Shown here in pieces: positions 7,265 through 16,491 of a DNA stretch of 45,985 nt. Numbering within the stretch: position 1 is the first letter of the stretch; the number at the start of each line of letters is the position of its first letter. The stretch spans positions 1-45,985 of the forward strand of contig CABUDI010000013.1 in assembly GCA_902490305.1 (NCBI GenBank), written 5' to 3'. The translations under genes were made by a program, and so were the position numbers. The DNA is from an uncultured Collinsella sp. Its GTDB lineage: Bacteria; Actinomycetota; Coriobacteriia; Coriobacteriales; Coriobacteriaceae. The notes beneath the pieces were generated by a model. It saw nothing but the letters and a program-made list of their open reading frames with translations. It made no database searches and had not been told where the DNA came from.

Positions 7265-9818
7265 CTCAAACATACTTATCACTCATGATCTGGACGGCGC
7301 CGCACTGGCGGCACCCGTTGATGCCGCACGCCGTAATGGCGCTGCATACAAGACGCGCACGATCGACGACCTTCGCATTAAGGATGACCGCCTGCGTGCC
7401 GCCATCGAGGGCACGGGACACCTGCTGTTTGACGGCGGCATGGGCACCATGCTGCAGGCGTCCGGCATGAAGGCCGGCGCCCTGCCCGAGCTGCTCAACT
7501 TTGAGGAGCCCCAGGTCATTACCGACATTCAGCGCCAATACGTCGAGGCCGGCTGCGACGTGATCACCGCCAACACCTTTGGCGCCAACGCCCACAAGCT
7601 CGACGGAGCCGCCACCGTGGCAGACGTCTTTGCCGCCGCTGTCGCCTGCGCCCGTGAGGCCGGCGCCCGCTACGTCGCCGGCGACATCGGCCCCATCGGC
7701 GCCCTACTGCGCCCCCTGGGCACCCTCAGCTTTGACGAGGCCTACGACCTCTTTGCCGAGGAGGTGCGCGCCGGCGTCGCTGCGGGTGTGGACCTCTTTA
7801 TTATCGAGACTATGACCGACCTGGCCGAGATCAAGGCGGCAGTCCTCGCCTGCCGCGAGAACTCCGACCTGCCCGTCTTTGCCACCATGACCTTTGAGGA
7901 AGACGGCCGCACCTTCTTGGGCACGAGCCCCGAGGTCGCCGCCATCACCCTCGACGCCATCGGCGCCGACGTCCTTGGCATCAACTGCAGCCAGGGCCCG
8001 GCCGAGCTCCGAGGACTCGCTGCGCGTATGCTCACCGTTACCGACAAGCCCGTTATGGTGCAGGCCAATGCGGGACTGCCCCACGTGGACGATGACGGCA
8101 ATACCGTCTTTGATATCCAGGCGCCCGAGTACGCCGAGGCCGTCGCCGGCATGATCGAGGACGGCGTGAGCGTCGTCGGCGGATGCTGCGGAACCACGCC
8201 GGCGCACATGGCGGCACTTCGTACCCTCATCGACAACCACACGCCCAGCCCGCGTCACCGCAAGCCCAGCATGTCGGTCACGAGCGCCCAGACGGTCGTG
8301 GACCTCCCCTGCGACGGCCACAAGATCGCCGTCATCGGCGAGCGCATCAACCCCACCGGCAAAAAGCGCCTGCAGCAGGCCCTACGCGACGGCGACCTGG
8401 ACTACGTCGTGAGCCAGGGCATCAGCCAACAGGAGCAGGGCGCCGACATCCTGGACGTCAACGTGGGCCTGCCCGAGATCGACGAGGTCAAGGTCATCCA
8501 GCAAGCGACCGAGCAGCTCCAAGGTTCCACGCTGCTGCCGCTGCAGATCGACTCCACCGACCCCGCCGCCGTCGAGGCCGCCGTGCGTCGCTACGCCGGC
8601 AAGCCCATCATCAACTCGGTCAATGGCAAACAGCAGATCATGGACGAGATCTTCCCGCTGGTCGCCCACTACGGCACCAACGTCGTCGGCCTCACGCTCG
8701 ACGAAGGCGGCATCCCCGATACCGCCGAGGCTCGCTTCGCCATCGCCGAGCGCATCGTGGCCGAAGCCGCCCGTTACGGCATCGGCCCAGACCGTATCCT
8801 CATCGACTGCCTGGTCATGACCGCCTCGACCAACCAGCGACAGGCTGAGCAGATTCTACGCGCCATGTCCCTGTGCAAGGAGCGCCTGGGCGTCAAGTGC
8901 GCACTCGGCGTATCGAACATCAGCTTTGGCCTGCCCGCGCGCCTGCTGCTGGGCTCGGTCTTTTTGGCCGCCGCCTTTGGTGCAGGTCTGGACGCCCCCA
9001 TCATGAACCCGGGTTCCAAGCGCTTTATGGACACTGTCTACAGCTATCGCGTGCTGAGCGTTGAGGACGAGGGCTCGACCGGATACATCGAGCGCTACGC
9101 CGGCTGGACCGACCCGTACAAGATTGCCGCCAACCCGGCGGCCGCTCAGTCAGCATCGAGCGATGCCGCGCCTGCCGCAAGCACCACCGCAAGAGCCGAT
9201 GACGACCCCATCCGCCACATGGTCGTCTCGGGTCGCAAGGGCGAAATCGCGGCCGAGACCGAACGCCTGCTGGCCGACCACGACGCCATGGACCTCATCA
9301 ACAACCACTTTATCCCCGCCCTCGACGAGGTCGGAGTCCTCTTTGACCAGGGCAAGTTCTTCTTGCCGCAGCTCATGGCCTCTGCCGAGGCCGCGCGCGT
9401 GGGCTTCGATACCATCAAACGCCTGATGCCCGCCGGCGAGATTGCCGACAAGGGTAAGATCTGCGTGGCCACCGTCAAGGGCGATATCCACGACATCGGT
9501 AAGAACATCGTTAAGATGCTGCTCGACAACTACGGCTATACCGTCTTTGATCTGGGTCGCGACGTCGATCCGCAGGAGGTGCTCAAGACCGTCAAGGAGC
9601 GCGACATTAAGCTCGTCGGTCTCTCGGCGCTTATGACCACCACGGTCGTCGCCATGGAGGAGACCATCAAGCTGCTTCATGCCGAGGTCCCGGGCGTCAA
9701 GATCATCGTGGGCGGCGCCGTGCTCACCCCCGAATACGCCAAACAGATTGGCGCAGACTACTACGCCAAGGACGCCGCCGAGAGCGCGCGCATCGCCGAA
9801 GAGGTCTTTGGACAGTAA
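7254..9818 (+). CDS. metH: Cobalamin-dependent methionine synthase, lacking the activation domain
   Basis: Transfers methyl from 5-methyl-THF through cobalamin to homocysteine. Domains in order: homocysteine-binding barrel (~55-330) with zinc ligands Cys245 (GINCSQGP) and CysCys ~310-311 (GGCCGTTP); pterin-binding barrel (~345-620; GERINPTGKK, DVNVGLPE); cobalamin-binding cap and Rossmann fold (~660-854) with the GDIHDIGKNIV motif, whose His is the lower cobalt ligand. It ends where the E. coli activation domain would begin; that function is encoded at 4227-5018. The ATG at 7254 lies inside the restriction gene and has only a weak ribosome site, so translation may depend on coupling. A Ser/Ala-rich linker is at ~625-650. 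Confidence 0.93.
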   Translation: MANSSNILITHDLDGAALAAPVDAARRNGAAYKTRTIDDLRIKDDRLRAAIEGTGHLLFDGGMGTMLQASGMKAGALPELLNFEEPQVITDIQRQYVEAGCDVITANTFGANAHKLDGAATVADVFAAAVACAREAGARYVAGDIGPIGALLRPLGTLSFDEAYDLFAEEVRAGVAAGVDLFIIETMTDLAEIKAAVLACRENSDLPVFATMTFEEDGRTFLGTSPEVAAITLDAIGADVLGINCSQGPAELRGLAARMLTVTDKPVMVQANAGLPHVDDDGNTVFDIQAPEYAEAVAGMIEDGVSVVGGCCGTTPAHMAALRTLIDNHTPSPRHRKPSMSVTSAQTVVDLPCDGHKIAVIGERINPTGKKRLQQALRDGDLDYVVSQGISQQEQGADILDVNVGLPEIDEVKVIQQATEQLQGSTLLPLQIDSTDPAAVEAAVRRYAGKPIINSVNGKQQIMDEIFPLVAHYGTNVVGLTLDEGGIPDTAEARFAIAERIVAEAARYGIGPDRILIDCLVMTASTNQRQAEQILRAMSLCKERLGVKCALGVSNISFGLPARLLLGSVFLAAAFGAGLDAPIMNPGSKRFMDTVYSYRVLSVEDEGSTGYIERYAGWTDPYKIAANPAAAQSASSDAAPAASTTARADDDPIRHMVVSGRKGEIAAETERLLADHDAMDLINNHFIPALDEVGVLFDQGKFFLPQLMASAEAARVGFDTIKRLMPAGEIADKGKICVATVKGDIHDIGKNIVKMLLDNYGYTVFDLGRDVDPQEVLKTVKERDIKLVGLSALMTTTVVAMEETIKLLHAEVPGVKIIVGGAVLTPEYAKQIGADYYAKDAAESARIAEEVFGQ

Positions 9819-9843
9819 CACAACGGAAACAACCGAGCACCAA

Positions 9844-9881
9844 AACGTGCCGCACGCGCCACGAGACGCGTGCGGCACGTT
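9844..9881 (+). terminator. Perfect 15-bp hairpin after metH, probable terminator without a T tract
   Basis: Perfect arms 9844-9858 and 9867-9881 enclose an 8-base loop, 25 bases after the metH stop. No T run follows on the plus strand; the minus strand has four T. It may end or attenuate the met operon, or protect its 3' end. A GTG in the second arm opens a spurious upstream extension of the next gene. Confidence 0.5.
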
Positions 9882-9926
9882 AGAATAGATGGGACTATGC
9901 TCGTTTTGGCAGATAGGAGCGCAAGG

Positions 9927-11291
9927 ATGGCGATCACGCCTGCAGAAATCGCGGAAACCCGCGGCATGGTTGAGGAGCAGAACCTCGACATCAGAACCAT
10001 CACCATGGGTGTTTCGCTCATGGGTTGCGGCGACGAGAACCTCGACCGCATGTGCACGAAGATCTACGACCACGTGACGCACACGGCTGAGCACTTGGTC
10101 GAGACCGCCGAGAACCTCGAGCGCGAGTACGGTATCCCCATCGTCAACAAGCGCGTTTCCGTCACCCCGGTGGCGCAGATCGCCGCGTGCTGCAAGGATG
10201 AGGACCTCACCCCCATCGCGCATGCCCTCGACCGCGCGGCCGAGACGCTCGGCATCGATTACCTGGGCGGCTTCTCCGCGCTCGTCCAGAAGGGCATTGG
10301 CGACGCCGACCGCCGCGTCATCCAGTCCATCCCCCAGGCGCTCGCTACCACCAGCCGCGTCTGTTCCAGCGTCAACGTCGCCAGCCTACGTGCCGGCATC
10401 AACATGGACGCCGTACTCATGGCTGCGCAGACCATCATCGACGCCGCTAAGCTCACGGCCGACCAGGATTCCGTCGGCGCTTCCAAGTTTGTCTGCTTTG
10501 CCAATATGGTCGAGGACTCCCCGTTTATGGCGGGCGCCGTCCACGGCGGTGGCGAGGCCGACGCCGTCATCAACGTTGGCGTCTCGGGCCCCGGCGTTAT
10601 GGCCGCAGCCCTGGAGACGCTGCCCGATTCCGCATCGATGATGGAAGTCGCCGAGAAGATCAAGCAGACCGCCTTTAAGATCACCCGCGCCGGCGAGCTC
10701 ATGAGCCGCGAGGCCGCCCATCGCCTGGGTGTCGAGAAGGGCATTGTCGACCTGTCGCTGGCTCCCACGCCTGCTATCGGCGACTCCGTTGCCCGCATCC
10801 TCGAGATCATCGGTGTTGGCACCTGCGGTGGTCCGGGCACGACCTGCGCACTCGCCATGCTCAACGATGCCGTCAAGAAGGGCGGCGTCATGGCCAGCTC
10901 CAGCGTGGGCGGCCTCTCGGGCGCTTTTATCCCCGTGTCCGAGGACGCCGGCATGATCGCCGCCGTCGAGGCCGGCGCGCTTTCGCTCGAGAAGCTCGAG
11001 GCCATGACCTGCGTGTGCTCCGTCGGCCTGGACATGATCGCCATCCCCGGTGACACCCCGGTCGAGACCATCGCCGGCATCATCGCCGACGAGATGGCTA
11101 TCGGCGTCATCAACAACAAGACCACGGCCGTCCGCGTGATTCCCGCCATTGGCAAGGGCGTGGGCGACTGCGTCGAGTACGGCGGCCTGTTTGGCCGTGC
11201 GCCCATCATGCCGGTGAACCCCAACGCCGGCACCGTGCTTGCCCACCGCGGTGGACGCTTCCCGGCGCCGCTGAACTCGCTGAAGAACTAG
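9927..11291 (+). CDS. UPF0210 / PFL family protein
   Basis: A 454-residue protein of the UPF0210 (DUF711-type) family, which is structurally related to glycyl-radical (PFL) enzymes but whose reaction is not established. Family-typical blocks include the N-terminal ETRGMVEEQNLDIRTITMG region, FVCFANMVEDSPFMAGA, a GGPGTTCALAMLNDAVKKGG segment and the C-terminal INNKTTAVRVIPAIGKGVGD. The ATG at 9927 with GGAG upstream gives the usual family length; the GTG at 9870 lies in a hairpin. Genes for this family are often preceded by an ACT-domain partner, which is absent here. A structured element begins 18 bases after the stop. Confidence 0.85.
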   Translation: MAITPAEIAETRGMVEEQNLDIRTITMGVSLMGCGDENLDRMCTKIYDHVTHTAEHLVETAENLEREYGIPIVNKRVSVTPVAQIAACCKDEDLTPIAHALDRAAETLGIDYLGGFSALVQKGIGDADRRVIQSIPQALATTSRVCSSVNVASLRAGINMDAVLMAAQTIIDAAKLTADQDSVGASKFVCFANMVEDSPFMAGAVHGGGEADAVINVGVSGPGVMAAALETLPDSASMMEVAEKIKQTAFKITRAGELMSREAAHRLGVEKGIVDLSLAPTPAIGDSVARILEIIGVGTCGGPGTTCALAMLNDAVKKGGVMASSSVGGLSGAFIPVSEDAGMIAAVEAGALSLEKLEAMTCVCSVGLDMIAIPGDTPVETIAGIIADEMAIGVINNKTTAVRVIPAIGKGVGDCVEYGGLFGRAPIMPVNPNAGTVLAHRGGRFPAPLNSLKN

Positions 11292-11308
11292 CTGAGGGGT
11301 TCGGGCGA

Positions 11309-11442
11309 GGAGCCCCGGGGAGGGCAAATATATAAGGTCGCCTGCTCGGACAGTCCTGACTCGCACGGAGAGCACATTAAGTGCTCTCCGGCTCGTGCGG
11401 AACTCGCGATCGACCTTATATATTTGCCCTCCCCGGGGCTCC
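11309..11442 (+). ncRNA. Structured 3' element, copy 1 (32-bp perfect outer stem)
   Basis: Outer arms 11309-11340 and 11411-11442 are perfectly complementary over 32 bases. Inside are ACAGTCCTG (11350-11358), a perfect 10-bp hairpin (11366-11375/11381-11390) whose apex reads CACATTAAGTG, and GTGCGGAACTC (11395-11405). The same three blocks with identical 14- and 11-base spacers occur in reverse at 32855-32995, while the stems differ but still pair. It starts 18 bases after the UPF0210 stop, in the same direction. Candidate structured RNA; whether it is one of the named Collinsella motifs in Rfam is unchecked. Confidence 0.65.
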
Positions 11443-11557
11443 CGCACAACGGGACCTCAGTTGAGTTCTATCCCGTATGGCAGTCGCTTCGCTCCTGCCC
11501 GCCTTGGTTGTGAGGGCGGTTTGGCGTTGGATCGGTTCTTTCTGATATATGCTGGTT

Positions 11558-11589
11558 GCGGCTCTTCTTTTGGGAGGAGTCGCTTTTTT
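11558..11589 (+). terminator. Rho-independent terminator just upstream of the methyltransferase
   Basis: A GCGGCTCT/GGAGTCGC stem with G-U pairs is followed by six T residues, ending 19 bases before the GTG start of the next gene. It either ends read-through from upstream or acts as an attenuator in that gene's leader. Confidence 0.6.
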
Positions 11590-11608
11590 GTTGCTAGGAG
11601 GTTGGCCC

Positions 11609-12496
11609 GTGGTTGATGGGGAAAATCGTTCTGAGCTGCTTGCTGCGGATTGGAATGGCGAATGGATGCGCCTGCAAGCTGGTCGGCGACGGGCTGATGA
11701 TTCTTTTGAGTGGGATAAAAGGGCTCGGCATTTTCGGCCGTTGGAGACTGCCCCTTATGCTCGGGATTTTATAAAGCTGTTGGCGTTGAAGCCCGGCGAG
11801 TCGGTGCTCGATATGGGGTGTGGGGCTGGGTCGATTGCTATTCCGCTTGCTCAGGCTGGACATCCTGTGATTGCTGCCGACTTTTCCCCTGCTATGTTGG
11901 GCACGCTTGATGCTGGCATTGAGTACTATGGGCTCGAGGATCGCATTACACCGCTTGAGCTTGCTTGGGATGATGACTGGGATTTGGTTGGACCGGTCGC
12001 GAAAGCGGTAGATGTTGCCTTTGCCAGTCGCTCTGTCACCACGACCAACCTAAAAGGCGCGCTTGCCAAGCTTGATCGAACGGCTCGTCGGCGTTGTGCC
12101 GTCACGATGGTCGCCAACTCCAGCCCGCGCTATGACCTTCACCTGATGAACGCCATCGGTGCCTCGGTTACCTGCAGTAATGGCTTTGTGTATGCCTTTA
12201 ATATCCTCATTCAGATGGGTGCCCTGCCGCAGGTTACGTACTTTGAATCGCCTCGTCGCGATACCTTCGATAGCCTTGAGGCGGGCGTGGCGGACTTCTC
12301 CCGCATGCTCGAGCACGGTAACGAGGATAAAATCGACCGTCTGCGCGACTACGTCGCTCAGCATATGATTGAGAATCCCCATACCGGCGAGCCAGGGTCC
12401 AAGGGCGTGCCGCAAGGGCGCTACATGCTCGACCACGTCCGCAAGGTCCGTTGGGCGTTTATTGCATGGGAGCCGGTCTCTTCGAGCTGTCCATAG
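11609..12496 (+). CDS. Class I SAM-dependent methyltransferase
   Basis: A 295-residue Rossmann-fold methyltransferase. Motif I is VLDMGCGAGSIAIPLA, followed by VIAADFSPAML (acidic end of strand 2). Substrate is unknown. I chose the GTG at 11609 because an AGGAGG ribosome site lies seven bases upstream; an earlier in-frame ATG at 11549 would add a run of hydrophobic residues encoded by the terminator hairpin, which is implausible. The gene is less G+C-rich than its neighbours in its first half. It may form its own unit after the terminator at 11558-11589. Confidence 0.75.
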   Translation: MVDGENRSELLAADWNGEWMRLQAGRRRADDSFEWDKRARHFRPLETAPYARDFIKLLALKPGESVLDMGCGAGSIAIPLAQAGHPVIAADFSPAMLGTLDAGIEYYGLEDRITPLELAWDDDWDLVGPVAKAVDVAFASRSVTTTNLKGALAKLDRTARRRCAVTMVANSSPRYDLHLMNAIGASVTCSNGFVYAFNILIQMGALPQVTYFESPRRDTFDSLEAGVADFSRMLEHGNEDKIDRLRDYVAQHMIENPHTGEPGSKGVPQGRYMLDHVRKVRWAFIAWEPVSSSCP

Positions 12497-12678
12497 ACCG
12501 CTTTCGGCTGCCGTACACGTCCGCCTGCAACCCGCGCTGTTCTCCCGCTCGGCATCCGCATTCTTTTTGAACTGGGCAAACACGCCCCACACCACGCCGT
12601 TCCTGCGCTATCGTGGGACAGCTCACGTAGATTAAGGCCCCATCGCGGGGCGCCCCATAACATAGAAAGCGAGAACCC

Positions 12679-12978
12679 ATGGCACTGACAGGAGCCCAGG
12701 TCAAGCAGCTTCGCAGCATGGCCCATCACCTCAACCCCGCCATCATCATCGGCAAGTCCGACATCAACGAGGGCACCGTCGAGCAGACGGTCGCCTACCT
12801 GGAGAAGCACGAGCTCGTTAAGTGCTCCGTACTCGATGGTTCCAGTCTTTCTGCCCGCGAGGCCGCCGAAGAGCTTGCCGATCGCTGCCATGCCGAGGTC
12901 GTCCAGGTTATCGGCCGCAAGTTCTCGCTGTATCGCGAGTCCTCGCGCAAGGACATCGAGAAGATTAAGCTCGTCTAA
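12679..12978 (+). CDS. yhbY: YhbY-type CRS1-YhbY (CRM) RNA-binding protein
   Basis: A 99-residue single CRM domain that binds pre-50S ribosomal particles. The protein shows the family order: an N-terminal LTGAQVKQLRSMAHHLNP helix, a GKSDINEGTVEQ segment replacing the GxxG loop region, KHELVKCSVLD, and VVQVIGRKFSLYRESS at the end. The ATG has a weak AAGCGAG ribosome site. A strong terminator follows at 13017-13049, convergent with the regulator on the other strand. Confidence 0.9.
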   Translation: MALTGAQVKQLRSMAHHLNPAIIIGKSDINEGTVEQTVAYLEKHELVKCSVLDGSSLSAREAAEELADRCHAEVVQVIGRKFSLYRESSRKDIEKIKLV

Positions 12979-13016
12979 GAGCCAACGATCCGGCGAGCCA
13001 ACATACATCAAGCTTG

Positions 13017-13049
13017 TGAGCGTCCGAGCAATTCGGACGCTCATTTTTT
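13017..13049 (+). terminator. Rho-independent terminator of yhbY
   Basis: An 11-bp stem (13017-13027/13033-13043) is followed by six T residues. The T run overlaps the stop codon of the convergent gene at 13048. Confidence 0.9.
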
Positions 13050-16047
13050 ATCGCTCGACGAGCACGCGGTTAAGCCTGCCCTCGACCAAGCGCTCGTACA
13101 GACGCCGCGTCTCGGGCTCGGGCACGCCATTGACCTGCTCCCTCAGGTGATGCATATGCCCACTGTACAGCTCGACGATATCGCGTCGTCGCCCCGCCGC
13201 GCCGTAGACGCGCATAGCGCAACGCACCATGTCCTCGCGCGCCGTCTCTTGCCGCAGCCCCGACTCCACCAGCCATACCGCCGACTGCAGGTCATTTTCT
13301 TCTAGGGCGGCATTCGCGCCCCGAATCATGCAGTCGATATACTTCGATTCCATAATGCGCCTCATACGCAAAAAGTAGGTGGGATTACAGCCATTGGGAA
13401 CATACAACGGGCCGGCGTAAAGCTGCTCGATCTTAAGGCACAGCTCGATCAGATGGGGCCCGCGCGCACCCGTGCGATTTCCCAAAACTTCGCGGCTTAT
13501 CTGATCAAACAACCGCACGTCGGTCTTGACGTAATCGCCGTTAAGCCCAATGCACTCGTTTTGGATCAGCACACACGACTTGCCGTCCGGTGTCGGCCCC
13601 AAGGCCGAACGCAGGCGCGATATCGTCGAGTACAGATTGTTACGAGCGCTATTGAACTCGGCGTGGGGCCACAGCTCCATAGCCAGCGTCTCGCGGTCGA
13701 CCAGCGCATCCATGCCCAGCGCAAGCCGCTCGGCAAGCGTCGCCGCTTTCTTGCGGCGCCACATCTTATCCGTGATGGGAAACCCGTCGCGCTCGGCGCG
13801 AAACGCCCCAAACATGCGAATCTCGATATGGCCAATCGCATCGACACCCTCGGCATCGCCGGCCTGGAACAGACGCTCGCCTTCGCCCTCAAAGTCGTCA
13901 CGCAGCGAATACCGCGACAGCTCGCGCACCGGGAGCTTCTTTCGAATTCTAGCAGCCGGCTCACCCAGACAATGCATCGCAAGACGCGCAAACAGCCGAT
14001 ACGACGGATCCAAAATCCCTGGGCGGTTCATGGACATCCAGGCTGCAAGGTCGCTATCGCGGCCAGCGGAGGCCAAATGCAGCGCCACCATCCAAGCCTC
14101 GGCACCACCGACCTGCGTCCGACTCAAATCGAGCAGCTCTGCCTCTTCACGCACCGATACCATCGATGTATTGCGTAAGTACGCCGCGCGCTCTAGCAAC
14201 AGTGCGTTGTCGCGTATGTATCCAATAGATTCCTCGGCAAGCCTGAGCACCTGCACCGCACGGAATTTGGCATTGACCGGACGCCCCTCAGCCAACGACT
14301 GCCAGCCTTCCAGTATCAAGCCAAACAACTGGACTTGATTGTCACGCACACGCACGGCAAAACGGTCGAGCTCATTGAATGCCTGCTCGTCGGTCACCGG
14401 CATGCCGGCAAACAGGCGCCGCGCCGATAATACCATGCGCACCCAGATGGCGAGTGCTCGGATGTCACGCGCTTCGAGTGCCTCGAGCGTCAGGGCCATC
14501 TCGTCATCACGCTCGTCAGTCCCTGCATACGACCCATCAAATAGCTCCGTCAACATGCGGTCCGCCCGCACAAACGTCCCCGCGATATCGAGCTCACAAT
14601 CGTAGACCTTATCCGTTTTGAGCCCTGCGAGGATCTCACCACCCTTCGCCCGCTCGGTCAGCCCATGTTTTATCTCGATATGTGCGGACAGCATGTCGAG
14701 TGCGGCACAAGACGCCTCACTTCCCAGCGCTGTATGGCTTGCCGGAAGCCCCAGACCACTATCTCCATAACAGGCGGCCGTAAACGCGTGCGCTACCTTC
14801 CACGACACGGGATCGAGCTCGCAAATCGCTTGCTCGCCCGCATGCTCGATAATTGAGGCCATATACCGCGCGAGTTTTGTATTGGAGACGCTCACCGCCG
14901 CCAGATAGATGCCGAGTGCCTCGTCAGGCGTCGGCTCCGATACCCGGCCATCTGCTTCGGTCTTTCCCAGTGCCGCGCGGCAGACATCCCCTCCATGCCC
15001 CGTCAGGGCCAGATCAACCCCATACTGCCCGGCAAGCTCCAACACCGCACTGCGGTCCAAAAACGCGTCGGCAAGGTCCATCGCGGTATCGCAGCGCCCC
15101 GCTTTAATCAATATACGCGCCGCCCGCACAACGAGTTCGGGGCGAATTTCGGCGACCAGCTTGCGCAATCGCAGACGTGCGTTATCCTCGGTACCCAAGC
15201 AGGTAAAGCTCCGGTCTGCCGGATCAACGCCAAATATGGGATAATCGCGGACAAGATAGGACTGGTCAATCGCCGAAAGCCTAACACCGCAAGCCTCGAG
15301 CTCCGAAATATTGCCCTCACCCATTAGGACCATCAAGCATGCCACACTAAACAGGGCGTTGTTCTCGAGCGATGCCAGATCAACAAGTGCCGCACCGTAG
15401 ATATTAACGATCTCGTTTTCGAGCATCTGGGCAACGTCTCCCTGCCCGTAGAGTCCCGACTGCATAGCCGAGACGAGCTCGGGCACGCCCTGCGTAAGCT
15501 GGTAAAAGTCGAGCGACGTGCTGATCGAGAACGCCGATGCCCACGCCGAATACTCATAGGCATGCACCTTGAGCATCTGCGCGTTGACTTTAATCGAATC
15601 GCCCAGTCCATGAATCAGCTGGCGATTCGAAGGACGGCAGCTCAAAAAGACCCCAACCCCCATAGCACGCAGGCTTCGGATCCGGTCGATCAGCTCCTCG
15701 GTCTCGCTCTGGCTGAGATTAGGCACGTTATCGATTGCAATCAGGGAGTGCGGCTTGTCCTTAAGCTCATCGGTAACGACCTCGAGCTGCATAAACACCT
15801 CGCGCCCAATAGCACGGTCTGCCTCGATGATCCGCACGGGACCTCGCGTCGGATCGCTTTTAACCTCTTGGGTATACTGCAGCAGCACCGAGGTTTTCCC
15901 AAAGCCATCAGGCGCGTAGAGGACTACGATGCCGGCCTTTCGGCCCTTGGCGATAAGTTCGTTCATCAAGCGATCGCGCCGCACCGTATAACTACTGCCC
16001 AGCGGCATAAGCTCGAGGTCGTCCGTATTGCCCAAATCGTTAACCAT
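13048..16047 (-). CDS. Large SARP-like transcriptional regulator with P-loop ATPase domain
   Basis: A 999-residue STAND-type regulator. A P-loop APDGFGKTS lies at residues 45-53 and a Walker B-like LIAIDNVP near 105. A long helical, TPR-like middle follows. From about residue 740 it ends in a SARP-type unit: a winged-helix-like part (IEIRMFGAFRAERDG; WRRKKAATLAERLAL; LWPHAEFNSARNNLYSTISRLRSALG) followed by the bacterial transcriptional activator (BTAD) repeat region. This is the reverse of most SARP proteins, which have DNA binding at the N terminus, and is more like MalT architecture. The ATG has GAGGAG upstream. Target genes are not evident; the nearest are nagB (same strand, upstream) and yhbY (convergent). 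Confidence 0.8.
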   Translation of the reverse strand: MVNDLGNTDDLELMPLGSSYTVRRDRLMNELIAKGRKAGIVVLYAPDGFGKTSVLLQYTQEVKSDPTRGPVRIIEADRAIGREVFMQLEVVTDELKDKPHSLIAIDNVPNLSQSETEELIDRIRSLRAMGVGVFLSCRPSNRQLIHGLGDSIKVNAQMLKVHAYEYSAWASAFSISTSLDFYQLTQGVPELVSAMQSGLYGQGDVAQMLENEIVNIYGAALVDLASLENNALFSVACLMVLMGEGNISELEACGVRLSAIDQSYLVRDYPIFGVDPADRSFTCLGTEDNARLRLRKLVAEIRPELVVRAARILIKAGRCDTAMDLADAFLDRSAVLELAGQYGVDLALTGHGGDVCRAALGKTEADGRVSEPTPDEALGIYLAAVSVSNTKLARYMASIIEHAGEQAICELDPVSWKVAHAFTAACYGDSGLGLPASHTALGSEASCAALDMLSAHIEIKHGLTERAKGGEILAGLKTDKVYDCELDIAGTFVRADRMLTELFDGSYAGTDERDDEMALTLEALEARDIRALAIWVRMVLSARRLFAGMPVTDEQAFNELDRFAVRVRDNQVQLFGLILEGWQSLAEGRPVNAKFRAVQVLRLAEESIGYIRDNALLLERAAYLRNTSMVSVREEAELLDLSRTQVGGAEAWMVALHLASAGRDSDLAAWMSMNRPGILDPSYRLFARLAMHCLGEPAARIRKKLPVRELSRYSLRDDFEGEGERLFQAGDAEGVDAIGHIEIRMFGAFRAERDGFPITDKMWRRKKAATLAERLALGMDALVDRETLAMELWPHAEFNSARNNLYSTISRLRSALGPTPDGKSCVLIQNECIGLNGDYVKTDVRLFDQISREVLGNRTGARGPHLIELCLKIEQLYAGPLYVPNGCNPTYFLRMRRIMESKYIDCMIRGANAALEENDLQSAVWLVESGLRQETAREDMVRCAMRVYGAAGRRRDIVELYSGHMHHLREQVNGVPEPETRRLYERLVEGRLNRVLVER

Positions 16048-16431
16048 GCCCGCTCCTCAACTCGACCACATGGACACCGTAACGCTAGACCATATGTATC
16101 GCTAGATGAATAGAGCGATGCTACGGTTTAGGATGTTTGTTGGTACGCAAATGGCAAGTTTTTGTTCAGCGTGGTCCGATTGAAACTTATCCCCCAACCA
16201 ATCAGTCTTTGCGCAGGTCAATGCGCTTGCCAGCTTGTCCCATCCTTTGGCAGTGTACCTCAAATGAGCGCTGTTCAATTGTGTTGCGCAACTCACCTAA
16301 CGCTAGCTACCGTCTGCGACCTTTTCATAGCATTTATGCATAGTATCTGTTATGGAATGAATCATGCTGCACCAGACGCACCCGTCAAGTTCGCTGCAAG
16401 ATTTTCGTCAAGCACACTGCGCGCGCTCAGC
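16048..16431. other. Intergenic region between nagB and the SARP-like regulator
   Basis: About 380 bases with no credible gene on either strand; the open frames here lack ribosome sites and are shadows. It must hold the regulator's promoter. I see no clear -10/-35 pair, only short palindromes such as GTTGCGCAAC. Confidence 0.4.
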
Positions 16432-16458
16432 AAAAAGGCCCCCGCAAAGCGGAGGCCT
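16432..16458 (-). terminator. Rho-independent terminator of nagB
   Basis: On the minus strand AGGCCTCCGC pairs with GCGGGGGCCT (one mismatch, loop TTT), followed by TTTTT, about 34 bases after the nagB stop. Confidence 0.85.
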
Positions 16459-16491
16459 TCGGCAAAGCTATGTCGAGGTGATAGGCTTTCG

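Noticed and set aside
11549..11608. Upstream ATG start of the methyltransferase giving a hydrophobic N-terminus
   Set aside because: The extension is encoded by a terminator hairpin and T run; the GTG at 11609 has an AGGAGG site at ideal spacing.
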